Source of the DNA: Clostridiales bacterium
Lineage (GTDB): Bacteria > Bacillota > Clostridia > Saccharofermentanales > Saccharofermentanaceae
Length of the DNA stretch: 37,848 nucleotides
Assembly (NCBI GenBank): GCA_017964005.1
Contig: JAGCSR010000027.1
Coordinates: 1 to 37,848, forward strand
Direction: 5' to 3'
The position numbers and the translations under genes are program-made. A model generated the notes under the pieces. It searched no databases. It worked only from the letters and a program-made list of their open reading frames with translations, and was not told the DNA's origin. Shown here one piece after another: positions 1 to 7,622 of the stretch (position 1 is its first letter; each line of letters begins with the position of its first letter).

Positions 1-255
1 ATCGTGTGCGCAAGACGTCACGCTGTTACGTTCCTCTGGAGACTGGCAGGCAAGCCCGCTCCTAAGACGACAAAGAACCTGTTCAAGGATGTAAAGAAGA
101 GTGATTACTTCTACAAGGCAACCCTTTGGGCATCCGAGAAGAAGATCCTTGCAGGATACTCTGACGGAACATTCCGTCCTAACGGCGACTGTCTGAGAAG
201 ACAGATGGTTACGTTCCTTTACAAGTATGATAAGTTTGTTAATAAGAAGGGCTGA
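1..255 (+). CDS. SLH-domain surface protein, C-terminal end only (5' cut by window)
   Basis: The frame is open from base 1 and stops at 253-255, so only the last 84 residues are present. They cover the end of a second SLH repeat (IVCARRHAVTFLWRLAG) and a full third one (FKDV-KSDYFY, ILAGYSDGTF, GDCLRRQMVTF), ending FVNKKG. SLH repeats bind secondary cell-wall polysaccharide, so the protein should sit on the cell surface. The segment is almost the same as the C-termini of the SLH proteins at 298-2706, 25798-27615 and 33634-35913, which makes it another member of that family. Its N-terminal domain is unknown because it lies outside the window. The next gene starts 42 bases downstream without a convincing terminator between them, so co-transcription is possible. 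Confidence 0.93.
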   Translation: MVCARRHAVTFLWRLAGKPAPKTTKNLFKDVKKSDYFYKATLWASEKKILAGYSDGTFRPNGDCLRRQMVTFLYKYDKFVNKKG

Positions 256-297
256 TTATCAGCAGGATCGGCAGGCTGCTTCTGAGGGGGAAAATAT

Positions 298-2706
298 ATG
301 AACAGGATAAGATACTGTTTGGGTTTAGTATTGATCGGAGTCCTTGTGGCAGGATTCCAGATTTCTTTGTTTTCAGAAGTCAGGGCGGATGGTGAGACAA
401 TACCTTTTCCCAATATTTCGCATACCGGTGATGTGATCAAATGGGATGACATATCCGGCAGCGTTGACGGTATGATCAGCCTTTATATGAGTGAAACGGG
501 TTCAGACAAGAACTCAGCTACTGTAAATTACAGTAAAAACTTTACCAAGATCGATCTGTGGGAAGTGTCAAAGAGTTTTTCTCTTGAAGCCGGAAGCTAT
601 AAGATCATTATGGAAGCTGATGAGATCAGCGGCAAAAAGTATCACTTCGAATCCGACTATGAACTGGAATACCATATTCTGGCTGGCGTCAAGAATATAA
701 AACTTGATGACAAAAAACTGACCTGGGAATTTGAAGATCCGGAAGTAGCTGATTACAACGACATATATTTTAATGTTAGCATTATAGTATATGATGTTGA
801 AAATAATAAGCTCTATTCCAAAGAATACGAAAAAGTCAGAACGACCGAGTTGCCCAGCAGTCAGTTCCTTATTAAGGGAGACTATAATTATGTCGCTTAT
901 ATAGTGCCTGACAGTGATGTGCACGGCTATAGGAAATCAGACAGCTCCAAAGCCGGCAAGTTCAGATTAAATCTTTCGGATCTCGTTACGGTAACAGGAC
1001 TTAGGGTAGATGGTGATTTCATAAACTGGGATAATATGCCCGGCGCCGCGAAATACGATCTCAGTTTTTACAGGAAGATATCCTCTACAGGCATATTATA
1101 TAAACCGACTACTATACCCTATAACAGCTATTATATGCCATATGATCTGAGAGGTATTTATTATGAGCAAGACATCGAAGTCTGTGTTGCTGCACTTGAT
1201 GAAAAGGGTAATGTGATCGGTTCGTATGCATCCGTGATATATCACTTTTCAGGAGAGTCTGCAAAGCATTTCCCTCTTTATATATCGGGTGAACAGGTCT
1301 CCTCCAATATGAACCTCGCAAATCTGTTCGGGGCATATGGTGACGGGAGAGTAGCTTATGATCCGTCTTCAAATAAACTGACCTTCTATGACTTCGATAA
1401 TGATAACGAGTTTTTCAGATACAAATATAAAGATGTGCTTTTCTTTTCATTCGAAGATTTAACAGTTGAAGGCAATGCTTTTTTTGATTATTCCACCATC
1501 ATATTTTCTCCGAAGAATATTGTTTTTGAAGATGGCTGTAATATATCAGCTGTAAGTGACAACATCCCTGTTACAGCTGCAAACATTCAGATCAAAGGCG
1601 GAAAGCTTGATCTAAAAAATCGTGGTACAGGAGAAGCCATGTTTGCTTCAGGCACGATTACGGTCAATAAAGATTGTTCTTCCGTGACGCTTGAGTCGTC
1701 AAAAGAAGGTACTCCTGCATTAAGCGCAGCCGGACTCGTATTGGATCAGATGATGATATCAGAACCTTCCGGCGGAACATTTAACAGCAGCAAGAAAACT
1801 GTTCTTAACAGTTCCGGCACACCTGCCCCAAAAGTTAAGTTTGTTCACTTTGTACCGACACCGACACCGACAGCAACACCTACATCATCTCCTGCGGCAA
1901 AGCCTACGTCCGGGCCTGACAATAATCCTTCAGCAGTATCTTTGACACTTAATAAGAACGCTGCCAACATTGTCTGCGGTAAGACTTTGACCCTGAAGGC
2001 AACCTTTACCGGATCCTCGGCAAAGATCGCCTGGACTTCATCAGACAAGAAGATCGCAACCGTAGATGCTAACGGCAAGATATCGGCGAAGATGGCAGGT
2101 GCTGTTACCATCACTGCAGCTGCAGCAGGGAAGAGCGCAACATGTGTTGTAATTGTTCTCTATAAGGACGTAACGAAAACCAAGGACTTCTGGTTCGAAC
2201 CGACAAACTACCTCACAGCTAAGGGCGTCGTTAAGGGTTACGATAAGCAGACCAAGTTCAAGCCTGCGAACAAGTGTACAAGAGCTCAGATGGTAACATT
2301 CATCTGGAGACTCATGGGTGAGCCTTCGCCTAAGGCAAAGACCTGTAAGTTCAAGGACGTCAAGAAGAAGGATTACTTCTACAAAGCCTGCATCTGGGGC
2401 AACGAGAATAAGATAGTCGAAGGCTATAAGGACGGAACCTTCGGACCCCAGATCGTCTGTGCAAGAAGACACGCAGTCACGTTCCTCTGGAGGCTGGCAG
2501 GACAGCCTAAGCCTAAGACAACGAAGAATCCCTTCAAGGATGTAAAGAAGTCTGATTACTTCTACAAGGCAACCCTCTGGGCTTCTGAGAAGAAGATCCT
2601 GGCAGGATACTCTGACGGAACCTTCAAGCCCAAAGGCGACTGCCTGAGAAGACAGATGGTAACGTTCCTGTATAAGTATGACAAATACATCAACAAGAAT
2701 GGATAA
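298..2706 (+). CDS. SLH-anchored surface protein with Fn3-like, beta-helix-like and Ig-like (Big_2) domains
   Basis: An 802-aa secreted protein. GAGGGGG precedes the ATG by about 7 bases. Residues 1 to about 31 form a signal peptide ending near VRADGE. Residues about 130-320 contain two Fn3-like segments (LTWEFEDPEVADY and FINWDNMPGAAKY). Residues about 325-510 resemble a repeat-rich beta domain common in clostridial surface proteins (LYISGEQVSS, YDPSSNKLTF). A Pro/Thr linker follows, then a Big_2 Ig-like domain (about 546-622, SSDKKIATVDANGKI) and three SLH repeats (about 624-802). The SLH repeats probably bind cell-wall polysaccharide. The SLH motif that is usually TRAE reads CTRAQ, CARRH and CLRRQ here, each preceded by cysteine. 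The ligand of the N-terminal part is unknown. The N-terminal two thirds look more A+T-rich than the SLH part. Confidence 0.9.
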   Translation: MNRIRYCLGLVLIGVLVAGFQISLFSEVRADGETIPFPNISHTGDVIKWDDISGSVDGMISLYMSETGSDKNSATVNYSKNFTKIDLWEVSKSFSLEAGSYKIIMEADEISGKKYHFESDYELEYHILAGVKNIKLDDKKLTWEFEDPEVADYNDIYFNVSIIVYDVENNKLYSKEYEKVRTTELPSSQFLIKGDYNYVAYIVPDSDVHGYRKSDSSKAGKFRLNLSDLVTVTGLRVDGDFINWDNMPGAAKYDLSFYRKISSTGILYKPTTIPYNSYYMPYDLRGIYYEQDIEVCVAALDEKGNVIGSYASVIYHFSGESAKHFPLYISGEQVSSNMNLANLFGAYGDGRVAYDPSSNKLTFYDFDNDNEFFRYKYKDVLFFSFEDLTVEGNAFFDYSTIIFSPKNIVFEDGCNISAVSDNIPVTAANIQIKGGKLDLKNRGTGEAMFASGTITVNKDCSSVTLESSKEGTPALSAAGLVLDQMMISEPSGGTFNSSKKTVLNSSGTPAPKVKFVHFVPTPTPTATPTSSPAAKPTSGPDNNPSAVSLTLNKNAANIVCGKTLTLKATFTGSSAKIAWTSSDKKIATVDANGKISAKMAGAVTITAAAAGKSATCVVIVLYKDVTKTKDFWFEPTNYLTAKGVVKGYDKQTKFKPANKCTRAQMVTFIWRLMGEPSPKAKTCKFKDVKKKDYFYKACIWGNENKIVEGYKDGTFGPQIVCARRHAVTFLWRLAGQPKPKTTKNPFKDVKKSDYFYKATLWASEKKILAGYSDGTFKPKGDCLRRQMVTFLYKYDKYINKNG

Positions 2707-2817
2707 CTTCCATAGTTGTTGTATAGAACTGAATATTTTGATATCCTTTGTCAATAGGAACCCTACCCTCGGTGACCCCTGAATTTCAATATTATTTGAT
2801 CTTTCCGGAGGTTCTGT

Positions 2818-3041
2818 ATGAATACGGTAATTGTAAAAAGGATCGCAGCTTCAGCCTTTGCAATAGCAATACTTTGCGGGAATTTCGGATCAGCACTGCT
2901 TAATTCGGGAACGGTTAATTCAGATACTATTGTTGTCCCGATAGATAAGCGGATTTAAGAAATGATAAACTTATATCTGACGGTTTGGTGTACGGAGTGG
3001 ACTTTACGGTTAATAGTTCAGGCAAGATAGTATACAATTAA
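2818..3041 (+). pseudogene. Frameshifted stub of a secreted protein (signal peptide and short segment)
   Basis: After a good ribosome site (CCGGAGG) the ATG at 2818 opens a 46-codon frame with a clear signal peptide (KRIAASAFAIAILCG) that stops at 2956-2958. Shifting frame at about 2950 reads on as DLRNDKLISDGLVYG and VDFTVNSSGKIVYN to a stop at 3039-3041, which looks like genuine protein sequence. A single-base frameshift in a former secreted protein explains this best. It sits directly after an intact SLH gene, and an SLH C-terminal relic lies at 3551-3652, so the two pieces may be the two ends of one decayed SLH gene. A real short secreted peptide ending at 2958 is the alternative. Confidence 0.55.
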
Positions 3042-3110
3042 GATATATTTCTTCGAAACACATCTAGATTAGAGGCGAAAACAAAAGCTGCAACCGGTAC
3101 GGGGTGTTAA

Positions 3111-3530
3111 ATGCTCAGATTCAAATATGTCAGGATCCAGGGGTCGGAACTTGCCGAGAACACGATGTATGCCAAAGGCATATTCAGCATGTGCTGGCAG
3201 CTTATCCAGAATGACACGATGGAGCAGGAAGACGCTGACCTCTATAAAGAGATAGATGACTGGTTTGCCGACAACCTCCCGTGGCCCGAACCCTGCAAAC
3301 GCCAGGAGAAGGTGGTGTGCTTCTTCAAGACCGAGAATGTTGATGAGATGATGAAGATGATACGCCCGGCTCTCTGGCTCCTCGAAAAGTATAACCACCC
3401 GTATTTTCTCGTATATACGAACACACCCGGTGAGATCGTCTATGAAGACAAGTACCAGGTAGCGGTAAAGGTCCCCGGGACATTACAGATAGAGAAACTC
3501 CAGGAGTCTTGGACTCCCGAGGATAAGTAA
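3111..3530 (+). CDS. Conserved-looking hypothetical protein, 139 aa
   Basis: A soluble 139-residue protein without signal peptide or membrane segment. It is rich in W, F and charged residues, with recognisable blocks (DDWFADNLPWPEP, VVCFFKTENVDEMM, YTNTPGEIVYEDKYQVAV). I recall similar unnamed proteins in Firmicutes with W-F-N-L-P, WFKT and PG-IVYED blocks, but cannot assign a function. The ATG follows GGGGTG with tight spacing, so the ribosome site is weak. The gene lies between two decayed fragments of what may have been a single SLH gene (2818-3041 and 3551-3652). It may therefore have been inserted there, or retained while its neighbours decayed. Confidence 0.65.
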   Translation: MLRFKYVRIQGSELAENTMYAKGIFSMCWQLIQNDTMEQEDADLYKEIDDWFADNLPWPEPCKRQEKVVCFFKTENVDEMMKMIRPALWLLEKYNHPYFLVYTNTPGEIVYEDKYQVAVKVPGTLQIEKLQESWTPEDK

Positions 3531-3550
3531 GGACTATTGAACCCCAAAAA

Positions 3551-3652
3551 CAGTACAAGCAGACGAATTTCAAGTCTGCCAACGATTGTACCCGTGCGCA
3601 GATGGTAACATTTCTTTATAAGTACGATAGGTTCGTAAACGGAAAAGGATAA
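3551..3652 (+). pseudogene. Relic SLH C-terminus with an internal repeat deletion
   Basis: Read from 3551 to the TAA at 3650-3652, the sequence gives QYKQTNFKSANDCTRAQM followed by VTFLYKYDRFVNGKG. The first half matches SLH repeat 1 of the neighbouring proteins (QTKFKPAN-CTRAQMVTF). The second half matches the end of SLH repeat 3 (RQMVTFLYKYDKFVN-KG). The junction lies in the shared CAGATGGTAACATTC-type stretch, as expected if recombination between two SLH repeats removed everything between them. No start codon or signal peptide is linked in frame, so it is not a working gene. Confidence 0.75.
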
Positions 3653-3688
3653 TACCTGAGGGAAAAATATAAAACTGCATGATTTTTC

Positions 3689-3717
3689 AAAGCCGTCCTT
3701 CGGGACGGCTTTGTTAT
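3689..3717 (+). terminator. Rho-independent terminator
   Basis: A perfect 10-bp stem (AAAGCCGTCC / GGACGGCTTT) with a TTCG loop is followed by GTTATATTTG. It closes the decayed SLH locus and insulates it from the toxin-antitoxin promoter 25 bases further on. Confidence 0.85.
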
Positions 3718-3741
3718 ATTTGAATGCGTTTTTATGTTGTG

Positions 3742-3769
3742 TTGACAATGTTATTACATCTGCTATACT
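3742..3769 (+). promoter_or_regulatory. Promoter of the toxin-antitoxin operon
   Basis: A perfect TTGACA (3742-3747), a 16-base spacer and TATACT (3764-3769) preceded by TGC, an extended -10. The start codon of the antitoxin lies 30 bases after the -10. RelB/DinJ-type antitoxins usually autoregulate, so an operator is expected near here, but I do not see a clear palindrome. Confidence 0.8.
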
Positions 3770-3798
3770 TTTGTTAATCTATTCTAGAAGGTGATCAT

Positions 3799-4077
3799 AT
3801 GGCAAGTACAAATATAAATATAAGGATTGACTCAGAATTGAAGAAAGAAGCTGAGGCTCTTTTCAATGATCTTGGAATGACTATGTCTACTGCGATCACT
3901 ATTTTCCTGAAGAGTTCGGTCAGCAATGACGGTATTCCTTTTGAGATCAGGAGAACACCGAATGATACAACTCGTGCGGCTCTTGCAGAGTATTATGAGA
4001 TGCTCCGGGATCCTGATGCGTATAAGAGTTATGATTCTTTTGATGAATTGCTGGAGGATGTGACGAAAGATGCTTAA
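3799..4077 (+). CDS. dinJ: RelB/DinJ-family antitoxin
   Basis: A 92-aa protein that begins MASTNINIRIDSELKKEAE, the ribbon-helix-helix start typical of DinJ/RelB antitoxins (beta strand NINIRID, then helix and LGMTMSTAITIFLK). The N-terminal part should dimerise and bind the operon operator. The C-terminal part (EYYEMLRDPDAYKSYDSFDELLEDV) should wrap the toxin. AGAAGGTGAT provides a good ribosome site. The toxin gene overlaps its 3' end by 8 bases, so the two are translationally coupled. The family assignment is firm. The choice between the names relB and dinJ is by similarity to the YafQ-partner type. Confidence 0.9.
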   Translation: MASTNINIRIDSELKKEAEALFNDLGMTMSTAITIFLKSSVSNDGIPFEIRRTPNDTTRAALAEYYEMLRDPDAYKSYDSFDELLEDVTKDA

Positions 4078-4345
4078 GATCGTTGCGTCGAAGCAGTTCA
4101 GGAAAGATCTTAAACTGGCTATGAGAAGAGGACTTGATATCTCAAGGTTGCAGAACGTAGTTGATGCTATTTCTCGTCGGCAGGTCCTTGATTCGAAGTA
4201 TAATGATCACGAACTGTCAGGATATTTTAAAGGGTACAGAGAGTGTCATGTAGAACCTGACTGGCTGCTTATATACAGAGTTGATGACAAGGTCCTCAAA
4301 CTGTTTTTGTTAAGGACCGGAACCCATTCAGACCTGTTTAAGTAG
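4070..4345 (+). CDS. yafQ: YafQ/RelE-family toxin (predicted mRNA interferase)
   Basis: A 91-aa basic protein of the RelE/ParE fold. It has the YafQ-type features F-R-K-D-L-K-L near the N-terminus, the block LSGYFKGYRECHVEPDWLL, then IYRVDDKVLKLFLLRTGTHSDLF. In YafQ, ribosome-dependent mRNA cleavage depends on His residues in the central and C-terminal parts. Histidines are present in DHEL, ECHVEPDW and GTHSDLF. The gene overlaps the antitoxin gene by 8 bases. The length is normal and no lesion is visible, so the pair is probably active. A bulged hairpin at 4387-4422 may end the transcript. Confidence 0.9.
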   Translation: MLKIVASKQFRKDLKLAMRRGLDISRLQNVVDAISRRQVLDSKYNDHELSGYFKGYRECHVEPDWLLIYRVDDKVLKLFLLRTGTHSDLFK

Positions 4346-4386
4346 CTTTTGTTTAGTGTGTGGGTAATCCGCAAAGTAATCACAGC

Positions 4387-4422
4387 TCCTCGACAAAAAT
4401 ATGTTCTTTTATTTTTCGGGGA
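4387..4422 (+). promoter_or_regulatory. Bulged hairpin between toxin gene and glyA
   Basis: TCCTCGACAAAAAT can pair with ATTTTTCGGGGA over 12 bp with one bulged C and one G-U pair. It is followed by TTCGCATT rather than a T-run, so it is a poor terminator on the plus strand. It also overlaps the region where the -35 of the glyA promoter should be. It could end the toxin operon or be an operator. I cannot tell which. Confidence 0.3.
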
Positions 4423-4429
4423 TTCGCAT

Positions 4430-4435
4430 TATAAT
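4430..4435 (+). promoter_or_regulatory. Possible -10 box of glyA
   Basis: A perfect TATAAT about 125 bases upstream of glyA, with only a weak TTTTAT-like -35. The implied leader of roughly 115 bases is A+T-rich, and I recognised no riboswitch or T-box in it. A second candidate is TGGTAAAAT just upstream of the ribosome site. Confidence 0.4.
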
Positions 4436-4557
4436 GCTAATGTTCTGAGTTATACGGGAACTGCGATTTGTTTATATTATATATATTTACTAATTCGGGG
4501 TTTTTATGTAAACTAGTTTGGTAAAATTTTTAATGGTCCTTTGAGGAGGCAATATAT

Positions 4558-5799
4558 ATGTACGAGCATGTGAAAGCGCAAGACCCCGAGATCTACTCAG
4601 TGATAATGGATGAGCTGAACAGACAGCGTTCGAAGATTGAGCTGATCGCATCCGAGAACTTCGTGTCTGAGGCAGTGCTGGAGGCAGCAGGTTCGCCCCT
4701 TACCAATAAATATGCTGAAGGTTATCCGGGAAGAAGATACTACGGCGGATGTGAGTTCGTTGATATCGCAGAGCAGCTTGCCATCGACCGTGCAAAGCAG
4801 ATCTTCGGTGCGGACCATGTTAATGTACAGCCTCATTCAGGTGCTCAGGCTAATACTGCTGTTTATTTTGCAGTCCTTCAGCCCGGCGACACGATCCTCG
4901 GTATGGACCTGTCCCACGGCGGACACCTTACCCACGGAATGAAGCTCAATGTTTCCGGTAAGACATATAATTCCGAATTCTATCAGGTTAATGAGAAGAC
5001 CCAGATGATCGACTACGATGAGGTTCGCGAGATCGCCCTCCGCGTTAAGCCCAAAATCATTGTTGCAGGTGCTTCCGCATATCCCAGGATCATTGATTTT
5101 AAGAAGTTCCGCGAGATCGCTGATGAAGTCGGAGCATATCTTTTCGTTGATATGGCTCACATTGCAGGCCTTGTTGCAGCAGGACTTCATCCCAATCCGG
5201 TACCTTATGCAGATTTTGTTACAACGACTACACATAAGACCCTTAAGGGACCCCGCGGCGGTATCATCATGTGCCGTGAGGAATTCGCCAAGAAGATCGA
5301 TTCTGCGGTATTCCCCGGTCAGCAGGGCGGCCCTCTTATGCACATCATCGCTGCGAAGGCAGTAGCTTTGAAGGAAGTACAGTCTGAAGCATACCGTCAG
5401 TATGCGGCACAGGTTGTATCCAATGCCAAGACTTTGTCTGAAGGCCTTATGGCACGCGGCGTTAATCTCGTTTCCGGCGGTACCGATAACCACCTGATGC
5501 TTATCGACCTCCGCGGTACCGGCATCACCGGTAAGGAACTGCAGGAAAGACTGGATGCCTGCAACATTACAGCAAACAAGAACACTATCCCGTTCGATCC
5601 CGAGAAGCCCATTGTTACATCCGGTGTCCGTATCGGAACGCCTGCAGCTACGGCAAGAGGCTTTAAGAACGAGGATATGGAGGTTCTTGCAGGACTTATC
5701 GCAGATTGTATCTTCGATTATGAGGCAAAGAAGGATTCCGTTATCGCAGGAGTTAAGGCTCTTACCGATAAGTATCCTCTCTATCCTGATATCGCCTGA
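4558..5799 (+). CDS. glyA: Serine hydroxymethyltransferase
   Basis: A 413-aa enzyme that converts serine and tetrahydrofolate to glycine and 5,10-methylene-tetrahydrofolate, the main one-carbon source. The length is standard for bacterial SHMT. Family blocks are all present: [38 protein letters not shown], the PHSGAQAN segment, [12 protein letters not shown], and the PLP-lysine motif [14 protein letters not shown] with the lysine at residue 227. GAGGAGG lies 7-8 bases before the ATG. The gene leads an apparent operon with rarA (20-base gap) and dtd. Confidence 0.98.
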   Translation: MYEHVKAQDPEIYSVIMDELNRQRSKIELIASENFVSEAVLEAAGSPLTNKYAEGYPGRRYYGGCEFVDIAEQLAIDRAKQIFGADHVNVQPHSGAQANTAVYFAVLQPGDTILGMDLSHGGHLTHGMKLNVSGKTYNSEFYQVNEKTQMIDYDEVREIALRVKPKIIVAGASAYPRIIDFKKFREIADEVGAYLFVDMAHIAGLVAAGLHPNPVPYADFVTTTTHKTLKGPRGGIIMCREEFAKKIDSAVFPGQQGGPLMHIIAAKAVALKEVQSEAYRQYAAQVVSNAKTLSEGLMARGVNLVSGGTDNHLMLIDLRGTGITGKELQERLDACNITANKNTIPFDPEKPIVTSGVRIGTPAATARGFKNEDMEVLAGLIADCIFDYEAKKDSVIAGVKALTDKYPLYPDIA

Positions 5800-5819
5800 T
5801 CTTGTCAGGAAGGTGACAT

Positions 5820-7157
5820 ATGGCGGCAGATGATCGCGCAAGAGAGCCTCTGGCTTACAGAATGTCACCCGTCAGCCTTGACGAGTATGTCGGGCAGGAC
5901 CATATCGTAGGCAAAGGCCGTATTTTAAGAAGGATGATCGAGGCGGACATGCTGTCCTCGGTTATCCTTTTTGGCCCTCCGGGGGTTGGAAAGACTGCTC
6001 TTGCAAGGCTCATCGCACATACTACTTCGTCCAGGTTTGAACAGCTCAATGCAGTAACTGCAGGCGTTGCGGACATCAAGAGGATCGTGTCAGACGCAGG
6101 TAACCCCTTGCTGTCCGAAGGCCGCAAGACTGTACTGTTCATTGATGAGATCCACAGGTTCAACAAGCTTCAGCAGGATGCTCTGCTTCCTTATGTTGAG
6201 AACGGTACAGTCGTATTGATCGGCGCTACGACTGAGAATCCTTTTTTCGAAGTAAATAAGGCGCTTGTATCCAGGAGCACTGTGCTTCAGCTGCATTCCC
6301 TTGAGCCTGAGGATATCGCTAAGCTCTTGAGACGGGCTGCAGACGATAAGGAGAGGGGATTGGGTTCTTATAACCTTAAGGTGTCAGATGAGACACTTCT
6401 TAAGATAGCTCAGACCTCCGCAGGCGATGCCCGTTCAGCCCTTAATGCGCTGGAACTTGCGGCTGTAACTACGCCGGTATCTTCTGACGGATCCGTTGTT
6501 ATCGACGATGATGTCATGAAAGACTGCATGCAGAACAGGACGGTTCTTTTCGATAAAGACGGTGAGTATCACTATGACAATATCTCTGCCATGATCAAGT
6601 CCATGAGAGGTTCGGACCCCGATGCTGCGATCCTTTATCTTGCCAGGGCTTTGGCTGCAGGCGAGGACATAGAGTTCCTTGCCCGCCGAATACTCATCTG
6701 CGCTTCCGAAGATGTGGGAATGGCTAATCCCAATGCGATCCTCGTGGCAAATGCATGCTATCAGGGCGTTGCGTCCGTCGGAATGCCGGAAGCCAGGATC
6801 TTACTGGCTGAAGCCTGCATTACAGTTGCGACTTCGCCTAAGTCCAACGCATCTTATCTTGCAATAGACAAGGCACTTGCTGATGTCAGGAACGGCGATA
6901 CCGGAGTCGTGCCCATGCATCTTCGCAATGCGCCCGCATCCGGAATGGAAGAGTTGGGTTACAGCGTCGGATATAAGTATCCCCACGATTTCCCGCATCA
7001 TATCACGACCCAGCAGTATATGCCGGATACGATGGTTGGAACGAAGTATTACGAGCCTACCGAGATCGGGTATGAGAAGAAGGTCACTGAATATATGGAT
7101 TATGTCAAGCGTGTCTGTGACGGTGAGAAGAACGGTCAGGGGCAGGAGCAGAAGTAA
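5820..7157 (+). CDS. rarA: Replication-associated recombination protein A (AAA+ ATPase, RarA/MgsA)
   Basis: A 445-aa AAA+ ATPase acting at stalled replication forks, related to clamp loaders. It has the N-terminal motif PLAYRMSPVSLDEYVGQDHI, Walker A FGPPGVGKTAL (Lys58), Walker B FIDEIHRFNK (Asp109), sensor 1 IGATTENPFFEV and the C-terminal MgsA segment (GSDPDAAILYLARALAAGED, ASEDVGMANPNA). The length is that of typical RarA. The ribosome site AGGAAGGTGA precedes the ATG. The C-terminal end is Gly/Gln-rich (NGQGQEQK). The dtd start codon overlaps the stop by one base (TAATG), which implies translational coupling. Confidence 0.97.
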   Translation: MAADDRAREPLAYRMSPVSLDEYVGQDHIVGKGRILRRMIEADMLSSVILFGPPGVGKTALARLIAHTTSSRFEQLNAVTAGVADIKRIVSDAGNPLLSEGRKTVLFIDEIHRFNKLQQDALLPYVENGTVVLIGATTENPFFEVNKALVSRSTVLQLHSLEPEDIAKLLRRAADDKERGLGSYNLKVSDETLLKIAQTSAGDARSALNALELAAVTTPVSSDGSVVIDDDVMKDCMQNRTVLFDKDGEYHYDNISAMIKSMRGSDPDAAILYLARALAAGEDIEFLARRILICASEDVGMANPNAILVANACYQGVASVGMPEARILLAEACITVATSPKSNASYLAIDKALADVRNGDTGVVPMHLRNAPASGMEELGYSVGYKYPHDFPHHITTQQYMPDTMVGTKYYEPTEIGYEKKVTEYMDYVKRVCDGEKNGQGQEQK

Positions 7158-7615
7158 TGAGATTCGTGATCCAGGTTGTAGATAATGCCGAAGTTTCCGT
7201 TGACGGCAAGGTCTGCGGATCGTGCGGAAAGGGCTTTCTGGTATTGATCGGTGTCTCCGATACCGATACTGTTTCCATCGCCGGCAAGATGTGTGACAAG
7301 ATGCTGGCCATGAGGATACTGCCTGATGAGAACGGGAAGACCAATCTGTCTTTGGCGGACGTTGACGGTTCTTTGCTTTTGGTATCCCAGTTTACTCTGT
7401 ATGCTGACTGTAAGAAGGGGAACAGGCCGTCTTTTGTTAAGGCGGCTGGTCCTGAACTGGCGGAATCCTTATATGAGCATATAATCTCCCGCTGCAGGGA
7501 CTTTCTCGGTGCAGATAAAGTCGGGACAGGTATTTTCGGTGAAGACATGAAAGTGGGCCTTACTAATTCAGGCCCATTTACGATAATACTTGATTCTGCA
7601 GAACTTAATTGCTGA
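7157..7615 (+). CDS. dtd: D-aminoacyl-tRNA deacylase
   Basis: A 152-aa protein that hydrolyses D-amino acids wrongly attached to tRNA, and also mischarged Gly-tRNA(Ala). It carries the two diagnostic blocks of the DTD fold: LLLVSQFTLYADCKKGNRPS (Ser/Gln-Phe-Thr motif) and the C-terminal Gly-Pro motif in LTNSGPFTIILDS. It begins MRFVIQVVDNAEVSVDGKVC, the usual start (normally M-R-V-Q-R-V-A-V). The motif usually NDGPVT reads NSGPFT here. Its ATG shares an A with the rarA stop codon. The stop lies 7 bases from the argJ stop on the other strand, so transcription converges. Confidence 0.96.
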   Translation: MRFVIQVVDNAEVSVDGKVCGSCGKGFLVLIGVSDTDTVSIAGKMCDKMLAMRILPDENGKTNLSLADVDGSLLLVSQFTLYADCKKGNRPSFVKAAGPELAESLYEHIISRCRDFLGADKVGTGIFGEDMKVGLTNSGPFTIILDSAELNC

Positions 7616-7622
7616 TCTTCCG

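Noticed and set aside
2041..2754. Long open frame on the minus strand across the SLH repeats
   Set aside because: It is antisense to strongly recognisable SLH coding sequence, and a similar antisense frame occurs at 35221-35922 for the same reason (codon bias of the repeats).
4436..4557. Glycine riboswitch or T-box ahead of glyA
   Set aside because: The leader is A+T-rich and lacks the conserved cores of these elements; no antiterminator/terminator pair is visible.
4837..5868. A 343-codon open frame on the minus strand
   Set aside because: It lies within glyA, whose plus-strand protein is unmistakable; the antisense translation has no family features.
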